Positions 1 through 6,276 of a stretch of DNA of 8,673 nt are shown one piece after another (the first letter of the stretch is position 1; each line of letters opens with the position of its first letter). Location: positions 1-8,673 of the forward strand of contig DGGS01000113.1 in assembly GCA_002392325.1 (NCBI GenBank), read 5' to 3'. The notes beneath the pieces were generated by a model. That model made no database searches. It had not been told where the DNA came from and saw only the letters and a list, made by a program, of their open reading frames with translations. Source of the stretch: Bacteroidales bacterium UBA3868. GTDB taxonomy: Bacteria > Bacteroidota > Bacteroidia > Bacteroidales > WCHB1-69. The position numbers and the translations under genes are program-made.

Positions 1-154
1 TGCCCACGCCCGGCGGCCCCCAGAAAATCATTGACTGTATGTTGTTGTTTTCTATAGCGTTGCGTAATACGGCACCCTTGCCCATCAGGTGCTCCTGACC
101 GACGTATGTATCCAGTGAATGGGGGCGTAATATTTCCGCAAGAGGTTTTTGCAC
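1..154 (-). CDS. rarA: Replication-associated recombination protein A (RarA/MgsA), N-terminal part
   Basis: Read on the minus strand, this gives an open frame that runs off the left edge, so only the first ~51 codons are present. The protein begins MQKPLAEILRPHSLDTYVGQ, then continues EHLMGKGAVLRNAI and ends in FWGPPGVG, the start of a Walker A P-loop. The PLAExLRPxxLDxYVGQxHL block and the GPPGVG loop are hallmarks of the RarA/MgsA/WRNIP1 AAA+ ATPases, which act at stalled forks and in recombination. The start is uncertain. An in-frame ATG at 187-185 would add 11 residues (MCRFAVPKLSV), but a TAGGTTTG promoter motif lies inside that extension at 182-175. I therefore prefer the GTG at 154-152, which gives the short N-terminus usual in the family and a leader like those of the neighbouring genes. 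It diverges from the dCMP deaminase gene. The identification is firm; the start is moderately supported. Confidence 0.88.
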   Translation of the reverse strand, partial: MQKPLAEILRPHSLDTYVGQEHLMGKGAVLRNAIENNNIQSMIFWGPPGVG

Positions 155-174
155 AACACTCAGTTTTGGGACTG

Positions 175-182
175 CAAACCTA
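175..182 (-). promoter_or_regulatory. Candidate Bacteroidota -7 promoter element for rarA
   Basis: On the minus strand these bases read TAGGTTTG, an exact match to the Bacteroidota primary sigma factor -7 consensus TAnnTTTG. Transcription would begin a few bases downstream, giving a very short leader to the GTG start at 154. No clear TTTG-type -33 element is visible at the expected 19-21 base spacing, so the call rests on the -7 box and its position. Confidence 0.5.
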
Positions 183-222
183 CACATTTTTTTCGGAATA
201 ATAATGTTTCCCCGATAATTCG

Positions 223-230
223 TATTTTTG
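223..230 (+). promoter_or_regulatory. Candidate Bacteroidota -7 promoter element for dCMP deaminase
   Basis: TATTTTTG matches TAnnTTTG exactly and lies 21 bases before the ATG at 252. This makes the in-frame TTG at 228 unlikely as a start, because that codon is part of the promoter box itself. The A/T-rich stretch 188-222 separates it from the opposing rarA promoter. No good -33 box was found. Confidence 0.6.
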
Positions 231-251
231 CAGGTTTTTAAAAAGAACGAT

Positions 252-740
252 ATGGAAGAGAAATATGTGCGTCCCTCATGGGATGAGTATTTTATGGAAA
301 TTGCTGAAACAGTCAGCAAACGAGCCACTTGCGACCGTGGTCGAAGCGGTTGTGTGGTGGTGCGCGACCGTCAGATTCTGGTTACCGGATATGTGGGTTC
401 GCCCAAGGGGTTGCCCCATTGCGACGAAGTGGGTCACCAACTCAAGCAGATGGTGCACGAGGACGGCACGGTGACCCAACATTGCGTGCGTACCGTGCAT
501 GCGGAGCAGAACGCCATTTGCCAAGCCGCCAAACTCGGCATTTCGTTGGATGGCGCCACCCTCTACTGCCGCATGACACCCTGCCGCGTGTGCGCGATGC
601 TCATTATCAATTGCGGTATCAAACGCGTGGTTTGCGCCAATAAATATCACGCCGGAGCTGAATCCGAGGAGATGTTCGCCAAAGCCGGCGTCCAACTCGA
701 ATTTTTCTCCGATGAGGTCGTGAAATACAAGAACCAGTAG
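252..740 (+). CDS. dCMP deaminase family protein (deoxycytidylate deaminase)
   Basis: This 162-residue zinc deaminase of the cytidine/deoxycytidylate deaminase superfamily probably converts dCMP to dUMP, the substrate of thymidylate synthase. The catalytic zinc site is complete: VHAEQNA supplies zinc ligand His83 and catalytic proton-shuttle Glu85, and TPCRVC supplies Cys111 and Cys114. The stretch HCDEVGHQ (56-63) and HCVRTVHAE (77-85) are typical of dCMP deaminases rather than free-cytidine deaminases. The length fits the ComEB/dCMP deaminase family. I chose the ATG at 252; an upstream TTG at 228 would add eight residues but sits in the promoter motif. It stands divergent to rarA and upstream of a repeat-filled gap. 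Substrate choice (dCMP rather than another deoxynucleotide) is inferred from family motifs. No defects are seen. Confidence 0.9.
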   Translation: MEEKYVRPSWDEYFMEIAETVSKRATCDRGRSGCVVVRDRQILVTGYVGSPKGLPHCDEVGHQLKQMVHEDGTVTQHCVRTVHAEQNAICQAAKLGISLDGATLYCRMTPCRVCAMLIINCGIKRVVCANKYHAGAESEEMFAKAGVQLEFFSDEVVKYKNQ

Positions 741-742
741 TG

Positions 743-798
743 GGCTATTAGCCATAGGTTCCCAATCTATAGTCTTCAGTCTCTGGTCTTCAATCTTT
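743..798 (+). repeat. Degenerate heptanucleotide tandem repeat, GC-richer part
   Basis: Starting three bases after the dCMP deaminase stop codon, the sequence can be cut into eight successive 7-base units without gaps. The clearest are those at 764-770, 771-777, 778-784, 785-791 and 792-798, which follow the pattern RRTCTHY (for example AGTCTTC, GGTCTTC). The first three units (743-763) are much more divergent, and their membership is uncertain. Confidence 0.55.
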
Positions 799-813
799 AT
801 TATTATCCAAAGT

Positions 814-855
814 AATTTTCAATTTTCAATTCTCAATTCTTAATTCTTAATTAGT
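814..855 (+). repeat. Heptanucleotide tandem repeat, AATTYTY units
   Basis: Five contiguous 7-base units fit AATTYTY: 814-820 and 821-827 are identical (AATTTTC), 828-834 is AATTCTC, and 835-841 and 842-848 are identical (AATTCTT). A sixth diverged unit (AATTAGT, 849-855) ends one base before the ATG of the radical SAM gene. Fifteen bases (799-813) separate this array from the preceding heptads. The array occupies the place where the promoter and leader of the downstream gene should be, and no TAnnTTTG motif is seen inside it. Confidence 0.75.
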
Positions 856-856
856 C

Positions 857-1633
857 ATGTCCACATTTCTTTGGGAATCCATAGCATTCGGTCCCATCCA
901 TAGCCGTCGGTTAGGTCACTCGTTGGGCATCAACCTTCTGCCCACAGATGTGAAAATATGCTCATTCAACTGTCTCTATTGTGAGTGCGGTTGGACGTTG
1001 GAGAAGCGTCTTGATGCGCGTGAATACTGTCCTGTGCAGACCATTTTGCAGGCCATAGAACACAAACTCAAAACCTGTGCTGAAACCGGCACACCGGTTG
1101 ACAGCATTACCTTCTCGGGCAATGGGGAACCTACATTGCACCCCGGTTTCGACCAGATTATCGACGGGCTTATCCCCCTTCGTGACCAGTACTATCCGAA
1201 TGCTGTCATTTCCTGTCTTTCCAATGCCACCCAACTGATGCGCCCTGAGGTGTGCGCCGCTTTAAAACGCATTGAGAATCCAATACTTAAGTTGGATGCC
1301 GGAACACAAGAAATGTTGGAGATAATAAATGGGCCTGTGGTGCCGGTAAACTTGGATGAGGTGGTGCGTGAGTTGTGCTCGTTCAACGGCAATCTCATCA
1401 TTCAGACCATGTTCCTAAGTGGTGAAAAAGATGGTGTGCCCTTTGATAACAGTCAGGATCCGAATTTCTCGCAATGGCTTGATCGTGTGCGGCTTATCAA
1501 TCCCAAAAAAGTGATGATTTACTCCCTCGACCGTGAGACTCCGGCGTTGCAGCTGCATAAGTTTGATAAAGAGAAACTGGAATCCATCGCCGACAAAGTG
1601 CGCGCGTTGGGCATCCACACGGACACATACTAA
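857..1633 (+). CDS. Radical SAM protein, COG0731-like, function unknown
   Basis: This 258-residue protein has the radical S-adenosylmethionine signature CSFNCLYC (Cys35-x3-Cys39-x2-Cys42), which binds the [4Fe-4S] cluster that cleaves SAM. The preceding N-terminal block FGPIHSRRLGHSLGINLLP is characteristic of COG0731-type Fe-S oxidoreductases, as is SGNGEPTLHP (87-96), the glycine-rich SAM-contacting strand. The C-terminal MIYSLDRETPA and the final KVRALGIHTDTY also fit. The length is normal for the short bacterial branch, and no extra C-terminal domain is present. Archaeal relatives include TYW1, which makes wyosine in tRNA, but I cannot assign that role here. A further cysteine, Cys44, follows directly after the cluster motif. 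The gene follows a heptad repeat tract with no recognised promoter, so read-through from the dCMP deaminase gene is possible. The family call is firm; the substrate is unknown. Confidence 0.88.
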   Translation: MSTFLWESIAFGPIHSRRLGHSLGINLLPTDVKICSFNCLYCECGWTLEKRLDAREYCPVQTILQAIEHKLKTCAETGTPVDSITFSGNGEPTLHPGFDQIIDGLIPLRDQYYPNAVISCLSNATQLMRPEVCAALKRIENPILKLDAGTQEMLEIINGPVVPVNLDEVVRELCSFNGNLIIQTMFLSGEKDGVPFDNSQDPNFSQWLDRVRLINPKKVMIYSLDRETPALQLHKFDKEKLESIADKVRALGIHTDTY

Positions 1634-1659
1634 AAGGCAATAACCGTTGGTTTTTGGAC

Positions 1660-1708
1660 TTTAACCTCTACCCTCTAACCCTCATTCACCCACTGTTCCC
1701 CATTCACC
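1660..1708 (+). repeat. Pyrimidine-rich degenerate heptad-like tract
   Basis: The gap between the radical SAM and riboflavin synthase genes contains a C/T/A tract with almost no G. Three 7-base units at 1660-1666, 1667-1673 and 1674-1680 share the pattern TYTAMCC. Further on, CATTCACC occurs twice, at 1683-1690 and 1701-1708. The structure is weaker than the 743-855 tract, but the unit length of seven is the same. Confidence 0.4.
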
Positions 1709-1750
1709 TCATGTACCTTAGTACTCTGCGTGCCTATTCACTTTTTTTTG

Positions 1751-1758
1751 TATCTTTG
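1751..1758 (+). promoter_or_regulatory. Candidate Bacteroidota -7 promoter element for riboflavin synthase
   Basis: TATCTTTG matches TAnnTTTG exactly, follows a run of eight T residues, and lies 23 bases before the ATG at 1782. This spacing resembles that at the dCMP deaminase gene. An A/T-rich leader with no Shine-Dalgarno sequence follows. No structured element such as an FMN riboswitch is apparent in the short upstream gap. Confidence 0.6.
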
Positions 1759-1781
1759 CAATTTTAAAATAAAATAGTTGT

Positions 1782-2393
1782 ATGTTTACTGGAATTGTAG
1801 AAAAGACCGCAAAAATAGTTGATATAAAGCAAGATAGAACCAATTATGATTTCACCTTGGAGGTGGATTTTGCAGACGAACTTACGATAGATCAGAGCAT
1901 GGCGCATGATGGTTGCTGTCTCACGGTGGTGAAGTTAGACAAAGGGAAAAAGCAATATGTGGTCACTGCGATGGAAGAGACCATGTTGAAGACCAACCTT
2001 GGCACCTGGAAAGTAGGCGGTGAGGTGAACCTGGAACGCAGTATGCGTATGGATGGCCGTTTTGACGGTCATATCGTGCAAGGTCATGTAGATCAGACGG
2101 CGGTTTGCGAGAAAGTGGTTGACGAGAACGGAAGTTGGCGTTTCTATTTCACCTATGATGCCGAAAAGAACAATTTCACGGTCCCCAAAGGCTCCATTTC
2201 TGTGAACGGAGTCAGTCTCACAGTGGTGGATTCCGAAAAGGGGAAGTTTTCTGTCGCCATTATTCCCTACACATATCAAAACACGAATTTCCACAATATC
2301 CAGCCCGGTACGGTGGTGAACATCGAGTTTGACGTTTTCGGAAAGTATGTGCAGCGGCTTTTGGAAGAATATTTTTCCCAACAGTCAAAATAA
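1782..2393 (+). CDS. ribE: Riboflavin synthase, alpha subunit
   Basis: This 203-residue enzyme dismutates two molecules of 6,7-dimethyl-8-ribityllumazine to riboflavin and a pyrimidinedione, the last step of riboflavin synthesis in the cytoplasm. The N-terminal MFTGIVE is diagnostic. The protein shows the expected two tandem lumazine-binding barrels. The first (about 1-97) carries HDGCCLTVV and the LxxTNL element. The second (about 98-195) carries FDGHIVQGHVD and GSISVNGVSLTVV, followed by IIPYTYQNTN. The length is typical. The first-barrel motif reads GCCLTV where GVCLTV is more usual, a mild change. No other riboflavin biosynthesis gene lies in the window, so it appears transcribed alone from the promoter motif at 1751. 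The symbol is ribE in many bacteria (ribC in some). Confidence 0.95.
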   Translation: MFTGIVEKTAKIVDIKQDRTNYDFTLEVDFADELTIDQSMAHDGCCLTVVKLDKGKKQYVVTAMEETMLKTNLGTWKVGGEVNLERSMRMDGRFDGHIVQGHVDQTAVCEKVVDENGSWRFYFTYDAEKNNFTVPKGSISVNGVSLTVVDSEKGKFSVAIIPYTYQNTNFHNIQPGTVVNIEFDVFGKYVQRLLEEYFSQQSK

Positions 2394-2411
2394 AACAGGG
2401 TTGAATGCGTT

Positions 2412-2419
2412 TATCTTTA
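2412..2419 (+). promoter_or_regulatory. Possible weak -7 promoter element before the PorW/SprE gene
   Basis: TATCTTTA differs from TAnnTTTG only in the last base and lies 29 bases before the TTG start at 2449, in an otherwise featureless 55-base gap. It could let the downstream cluster be transcribed separately from riboflavin synthase. The match is imperfect and there is no clear -33 box. Confidence 0.3.
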
Positions 2420-2448
2420 CTTAATGTAGAAGATTAAAAACCAAGATT

Positions 2449-5160
2449 TTGAAATTGAATAAACACAACATATCACCCTTGCTCATCGTCATGATCGCTG
2501 CCCTTGTGGCGGTCATCTCTTCGTGCTCCACATCGAAGAACACCTTCCCCAACCGTGCGTATCATAATGTGACATGCCGGTACAATGTGCTTTGGAACGG
2601 ACAGCAGTCCATGAAACAAGCGGAAGCCGAAGTGGCCAAACTTTCCAAAGACAACTTCACGGCCACATTGCCGGTGTACAATTATCCGGACAAAACGGAA
2701 TTGGGGTCCGCACTGCCGCATCTGGATAGGACGATAGAAAAGGCCTCCAAGGCCATTTACAAGCATTCGATGCTGATCCGAGGCAAGGAATATGTGAAGA
2801 CCATTGACGACGCTTATTTGTTGATGGCCAAATCGTATTTCTACAAGCAAGACTATTCCCAGGCGGCGCGAGTCACCAACTACATCACGCATAATTACCC
2901 GAAAGCCAACACCTTCAATGAGGCGGCCGTGCTTCAAGCGCGCACTTCCATGCGACAGGGTTATTTCGCCAGTGCTGACGAGCAGTTGGAAAATTTGCAT
3001 TATTTGTCCACCAACAAGAAGAACAAGAAGTTCAATGTGCTATACAATGCCGCCAAGGCGGAGTACCATCTTACCGCTCCCGACGGGGATGTGTCGGAGG
3101 CGATTGATTTCTTGAACAACGCTGTCGCCTCCCATCCCGATCGAGAGTTCAAGTCCCGTTTGCAGTTGATATTGGGTGAGTTGTATGAGAATATGGGACA
3201 GCAACAGGATGCCCAGAAGAATTTTCTGAAAGTGATCAAGAAATCATCCAATTACGACATGGTCTTTTGTGCCCAAATGCACTTGGCCAAAAACTATGAT
3301 GGTTCAGACGCGTCCCGCAATTCCATTATGAAGCAGTTCACCAAGATGCTGGAGGAAAAGAAAAACGCTGACTTCAAGGATCAGATTTACTATGCGCTCT
3401 CCGAAATTGCGCGCATTGATGAGGATGATTCGTTGCGTAAGGATTACCTTGCCAAGTCGGTGGCCGCCTATACGAACAACAATTATCAACGCACTTTTTC
3501 CAGCATTGCTCTGGCCGACCTTTATTTCGAGCAGAACGAGTATCGCATAGCCCAGTCGTATTATGACACCGCAGTGTTGAGCATTCCGAAAAACTATCCG
3601 AATTATGAGGTGGTGATGAAGAAATCGCAAGTGCTGAAAAACCTTGTGGACAAATTGGATGAGATTGATTTGCAGGACAGTTTGCAGCGGATTGCCAAGA
3701 TGCCCGAGGCACAGCGTATGGCATGGGTGCGCAAGATGATTGCCGAATACACGGAGGCCGAACGCAAAGCCGCGGCGGAAGAGGCCGAGCGTATGCTTGC
3801 CTTGCAGAACGCATCCTCCTATACCAACATCAACACCCAATCCTCTAATGGGAAATGGTATTTCTACAACCAATCTTTGGTTACTGCCGGACAGCAAGAC
3901 TTCTACAGACGCTGGGGCAGCAGAAAATTGGAGGACAACTGGTTCATAAGCAACAAACAGCAGATTTCCTTTGAGGATATGGCGCTGATGAACGACCCGA
4001 GTCTGGCCGCCGATTCTGTTGAATACGACGATGAGGGAAATCCCATTGTCAGACGCGAAACGGATCCGAAGAAAGAGCAATATTATCTGCAGGATCTGCC
4101 CTTGACACCTGGTGCCATAGACACATCCAATGCCATCATTGCCAAAGATTTGTTTGAGGTGGGTTACATGTACCGCGATATGCTCAACGATCTGCCTCGC
4201 GCTTGCCAGTCGTTTGAGTCGCTGGTGAAACGCTTCCCCGATGGCCCATATACGCTTCCGTGCATGTATTTGCTATACACCATCTATACGGCGGAAAATG
4301 ATCCTAAAGCCAATAATTACAAGCAAATTATTCTCACGCAACACGCTGGAACCGATTATGCCAAACTTATTAACGATCCCGATTATTACCAAAAGTTGGC
4401 AGATCAGGAGAAACGGGTGGAGCGCCGTTATGAGCAGGTTTATGAGGATTTCCAACAGAAGAAATGGTCTTCGGTGGTCAGCGCCTCCGATGAGATGATT
4501 CCACTCTGCGTGGAAGAGCCGTTGAAAGCCAAGTACACATACCTTCGGACAGTGGCCGCAGGCCAGGTGTACAATCAGGACACGCTTATTCGGGGTTTGC
4601 AGCAGATTATTGCTGATTTTCCGCAGGATCCTGTGGCGGACCTTGCCCGTATCCACCTGTCCACCTTCGAACCGTCAGCCATTGCTCAGACAAATCCGGT
4701 TAGCGACACAACGTCTGAAGGGAATGCCAACGCAGCTGCGTCCGCCAACACGCCCGCCGTTAATACGGTTCAAGCTCCAAAACATCCGTTTGTGTTCAAT
4801 CCGGGCGAACTGCATTATGTGATTTTGCTGGTCAAAACCTCCAATCTCGCCGTACAAACGGTCAAACTGAATCTCAACAACTTCAATAATACCTATTTCA
4901 GTTTGCAGCATTTCAATCTGAGCAGTTTCTATATCAACAACACCCAACAAATGGTGACGGTGGCCAAGTTCTCCAACAAGGACAACGCTATGGATTATTA
5001 CAATATCCTGATCAAAAATGAGAATTTTGCTCCCGAAATTGCTAATGGAAACATTGTGGTGTATCCGATTTCGGCTTCAAACTACACAACCTATTATAAC
5101 AAGGCGGCAGACCGTCCTTCGTATGAACAATTCTTGCAAGAAAATTATTTCAAACAATAA
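2449..5160 (+). CDS. sprE: Type IX secretion system TPR lipoprotein, PorW/SprE family
   Basis: This 903-residue protein starts with a lipoprotein signal peptide: MKLNKH, a hydrophobic stretch (8-23), and a lipobox ending in ISSC with Cys26 as the lipidated residue. TPR-like helical repeats cover about 115-395 and again 565-735. A charged Ala/Glu-rich segment lies at about 430-450. Two SprE-type signatures follow: WYFYN (470-474) and RRWGSRKLEDNW (487-498). An Asn/Ala/Thr/Pro linker (about 749-775) leads to a C-terminal domain (about 789-903) that starts HYVILLV and ends in a Tyr-rich tail near QFLQENYF. In Flavobacterium and Porphyromonas, SprE/PorW is a periplasmic-side lipoprotein needed for type IX secretion (and for gliding where present). 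The start is a TTG; the first in-frame ATG (codon 15) would destroy the signal peptide. No surface-export signal is evident after Cys26. Homology is recognised from memory of the family, not by search. Confidence 0.85.
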   Translation: MKLNKHNISPLLIVMIAALVAVISSCSTSKNTFPNRAYHNVTCRYNVLWNGQQSMKQAEAEVAKLSKDNFTATLPVYNYPDKTELGSALPHLDRTIEKASKAIYKHSMLIRGKEYVKTIDDAYLLMAKSYFYKQDYSQAARVTNYITHNYPKANTFNEAAVLQARTSMRQGYFASADEQLENLHYLSTNKKNKKFNVLYNAAKAEYHLTAPDGDVSEAIDFLNNAVASHPDREFKSRLQLILGELYENMGQQQDAQKNFLKVIKKSSNYDMVFCAQMHLAKNYDGSDASRNSIMKQFTKMLEEKKNADFKDQIYYALSEIARIDEDDSLRKDYLAKSVAAYTNNNYQRTFSSIALADLYFEQNEYRIAQSYYDTAVLSIPKNYPNYEVVMKKSQVLKNLVDKLDEIDLQDSLQRIAKMPEAQRMAWVRKMIAEYTEAERKAAAEEAERMLALQNASSYTNINTQSSNGKWYFYNQSLVTAGQQDFYRRWGSRKLEDNWFISNKQQISFEDMALMNDPSLAADSVEYDDEGNPIVRRETDPKKEQYYLQDLPLTPGAIDTSNAIIAKDLFEVGYMYRDMLNDLPRACQSFESLVKRFPDGPYTLPCMYLLYTIYTAENDPKANNYKQIILTQHAGTDYAKLINDPDYYQKLADQEKRVERRYEQVYEDFQQKKWSSVVSASDEMIPLCVEEPLKAKYTYLRTVAAGQVYNQDTLIRGLQQIIADFPQDPVADLARIHLSTFEPSAIAQTNPVSDTTSEGNANAAASANTPAVNTVQAPKHPFVFNPGELHYVILLVKTSNLAVQTVKLNLNNFNNTYFSLQHFNLSSFYINNTQQMVTVAKFSNKDNAMDYYNILIKNENFAPEIANGNIVVYPISASNYTTYYNKAADRPSYEQFLQENYFKQ

Positions 5161-5188
5161 AATATTGATATTCATTAAATTATAGATT

Positions 5189-5578
5189 ATGAAAGAGACT
5201 GAACAAAGAGATTTTGGTGTCGTGAATGTTATTGCGAATGGAACCCAATTGGAGGGCAATGTCGTCACGAACGGAGATATCCGCGTGGATGGTATTGTGA
5301 AAGGCCATATCGTGTCAAAGGCAAAAGTGATTGTAGGCCGTGAGGGTCGCGTGGAAGGCAACATCACATGCTCCAACATTGAGATAGAAGGACATGTGAA
5401 TGCGGAGTCGTTGAATGTGAGCAATCTGATTTCCCTGAAGGCCACCGCCAATCTGCTTGGCAACATTGCCGCAGGCAAGATCGCCATCGAACCCGGTGCG
5501 GAGTTTTCGGGCAATTGCAAAATGCACAGCACCAAAACCGCTGCTCCTGCCGCTCCCGCCCAACCGGAAAGAAAATAG
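5189..5578 (+). CDS. Bactofilin family polymer-forming cytoskeletal protein
   Basis: This 129-residue protein is almost entirely one bactofilin domain (about 10-112). Glycine- and hydrophobic-spaced short strands fit a right-handed beta-helix: NGTQLEGNV, NGDIRVDGIVKGHI, GREGRVEGNITC, IEIEGHVNAESL, ending in GAEFSGNCKM (103-112), a typical bactofilin end. A short N-terminal tail (1-9) and an Ala/Pro/Lys-rich disordered tail (about 115-129) flank it. Bactofilins polymerise without nucleotide into filaments, usually at the inner membrane, and scaffold cell-wall or envelope machinery. There is no membrane helix. It lies 28 bases after the PorW/SprE gene and 14 bases before the AtpZ-like gene, so co-transcription is likely. 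Its specific partner is not evident from the sequence. Confidence 0.92.
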   Translation: MKETEQRDFGVVNVIANGTQLEGNVVTNGDIRVDGIVKGHIVSKAKVIVGREGRVEGNITCSNIEIEGHVNAESLNVSNLISLKATANLLGNIAAGKIAIEPGAEFSGNCKMHSTKTAAPAAPAQPERK

Positions 5579-5592
5579 CATCATAACGGCCG

Positions 5593-5844
5593 ATGGCGGA
5601 GCCTCGCTTCAAAAAGGACAGTCCGCTGCATAATTACGCCTATTATTCCAACATGGGGATTGAAATGGCCGTGATTATCGCTGCGGGTGTGTTTGGTGGC
5701 ATAAAGTTGGACAAATGGCTTCAACTGTCGCCACTGTTCACTATTTTGTTGTCTTTGCTGGGCGTGGGCATTGCCATGTATGTGATGATTAAAACATTGT
5801 CTCCAAAGAATACGACAAAGCATGAGTCAGAAGATACCCATTAA
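5593..5844 (+). CDS. AtpZ/AtpI family small membrane protein (F1Fo ATP synthase accessory)
   Basis: This 83-residue protein has two predicted membrane helices (about 22-40 and 46-68) joined by the short charged turn LDKWLQLSP. The small-residue-rich first helix, with GVFGGIKLDKW, and the second, with PLFTILLSLLGVGIAMYVM, match the AtpZ/AtpI (UncI-like) family. Family members are encoded at the start of F1Fo ATP synthase operons, and are thought to help assemble the c-ring or to bring Mg2+/Ca2+. The hydrophilic tail is rich in Lys, Glu and His. Its last 23 bases overlap the next gene in another frame, a sign of translational coupling. No ATP synthase subunit is encoded in this window, so the link to ATP synthase is by family only. 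Confidence 0.82.
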   Translation: MAEPRFKKDSPLHNYAYYSNMGIEMAVIIAAGVFGGIKLDKWLQLSPLFTILLSLLGVGIAMYVMIKTLSPKNTTKHESEDTH

Positions 5845-6250
5845 GAAATTCTCGTTCCGAATACTGGTGTTCTCCGCCGTGGTGGCCGGACTGACTGTTC
5901 TTTTCCAGTGGTTGTGCCCCAACTACGCTTCCCCCGCACTGCCGTTTATCGTGCTGTTTTTCTGCATTATAACGCTTTTCACCATTTATATTGTGCTACG
6001 GGATGAAAAAGGGAAGGCGCAGAACCGCTTCATTTCCAATTACTATCTTTCGAGAATCATCAAGATTTTCTCCTGCCTCATTTTTCTGATTGCCTATATG
6101 CTCCTGAACAAACCCGATGCCCTTCGTTTTGCCATCGCCTTCCTGGTTGTTTATTTCATGTATTCCATTTTTGAGGTGGTGGTGCTGAAAAAGGAGATGT
6201 CGGATATGGAGAAACCCACCATAGAGGAGTCTGAACAAAAAACCGAATAA
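5822..6250 (+). CDS. Four-helix membrane protein, probable AtpI-like partner of AtpZ
   Basis: This 142-residue protein has four predicted membrane helices at about 13-31, 38-59, 79-95 and 101-122. Short basic loops occur at 60-69 and 123-124, and the C-terminal tail (from about 125) is acidic and hydrophilic. I recognise no catalytic motif. Its size, topology and 23-base overlap with the AtpZ-like gene fit the second, poorly conserved AtpI-type protein often found between atpZ and atpB in Bacteroidota. The role would then be ATP synthase assembly or ion handling, which is inference from position alone. Start ATG 5822 gives a basic N-terminus (KIPIKKFSFR) consistent with a first helix inserting with the N-terminus inside. 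The next gene begins 26 bases downstream and is unrelated. Confidence 0.7.
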   Translation: MSQKIPIKKFSFRILVFSAVVAGLTVLFQWLCPNYASPALPFIVLFFCIITLFTIYIVLRDEKGKAQNRFISNYYLSRIIKIFSCLIFLIAYMLLNKPDALRFAIAFLVVYFMYSIFEVVVLKKEMSDMEKPTIEESEQKTE

Positions 6251-6276
6251 ACCATTCATTTGTTGAATTTTTGAAT

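Noticed and set aside
743..753. Small palindrome GGCTATTAGCC after the dCMP deaminase stop
   Set aside because: Stem of four to five base pairs with a 1-3 base loop and no T-run; more likely chance within the heptad tract.
276..755. Long open frame antisense to the dCMP deaminase gene
   Set aside because: It is the mirror of a conserved enzyme with intact catalytic motifs; its translation is rich in His, Gly and Ala with no recognisable domain.
1642..1655. Possible terminator after the radical SAM gene (AACC-GTT-GGTT followed by T residues)
   Set aside because: The stem is only four base pairs before a mismatch, too weak to call a terminator without folding analysis.
1634..1781. FMN riboswitch upstream of riboflavin synthase
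   Set aside because: The gap is short, low in G, and shows none of the conserved paired segments of an RFN element; most of it lies upstream of the candidate promoter.
3304..4080. 258-codon antisense frame inside the PorW/SprE gene
   Set aside because: It is a shadow of the plus-strand coding sequence, which has family signatures here; no start signal or domain supports the antisense frame.
6261..6270. Possible -7 promoter box just before fprA
   Set aside because: The TTTTTG-like stretch lacks the leading TA and would leave almost no leader before the ATG at 6277.
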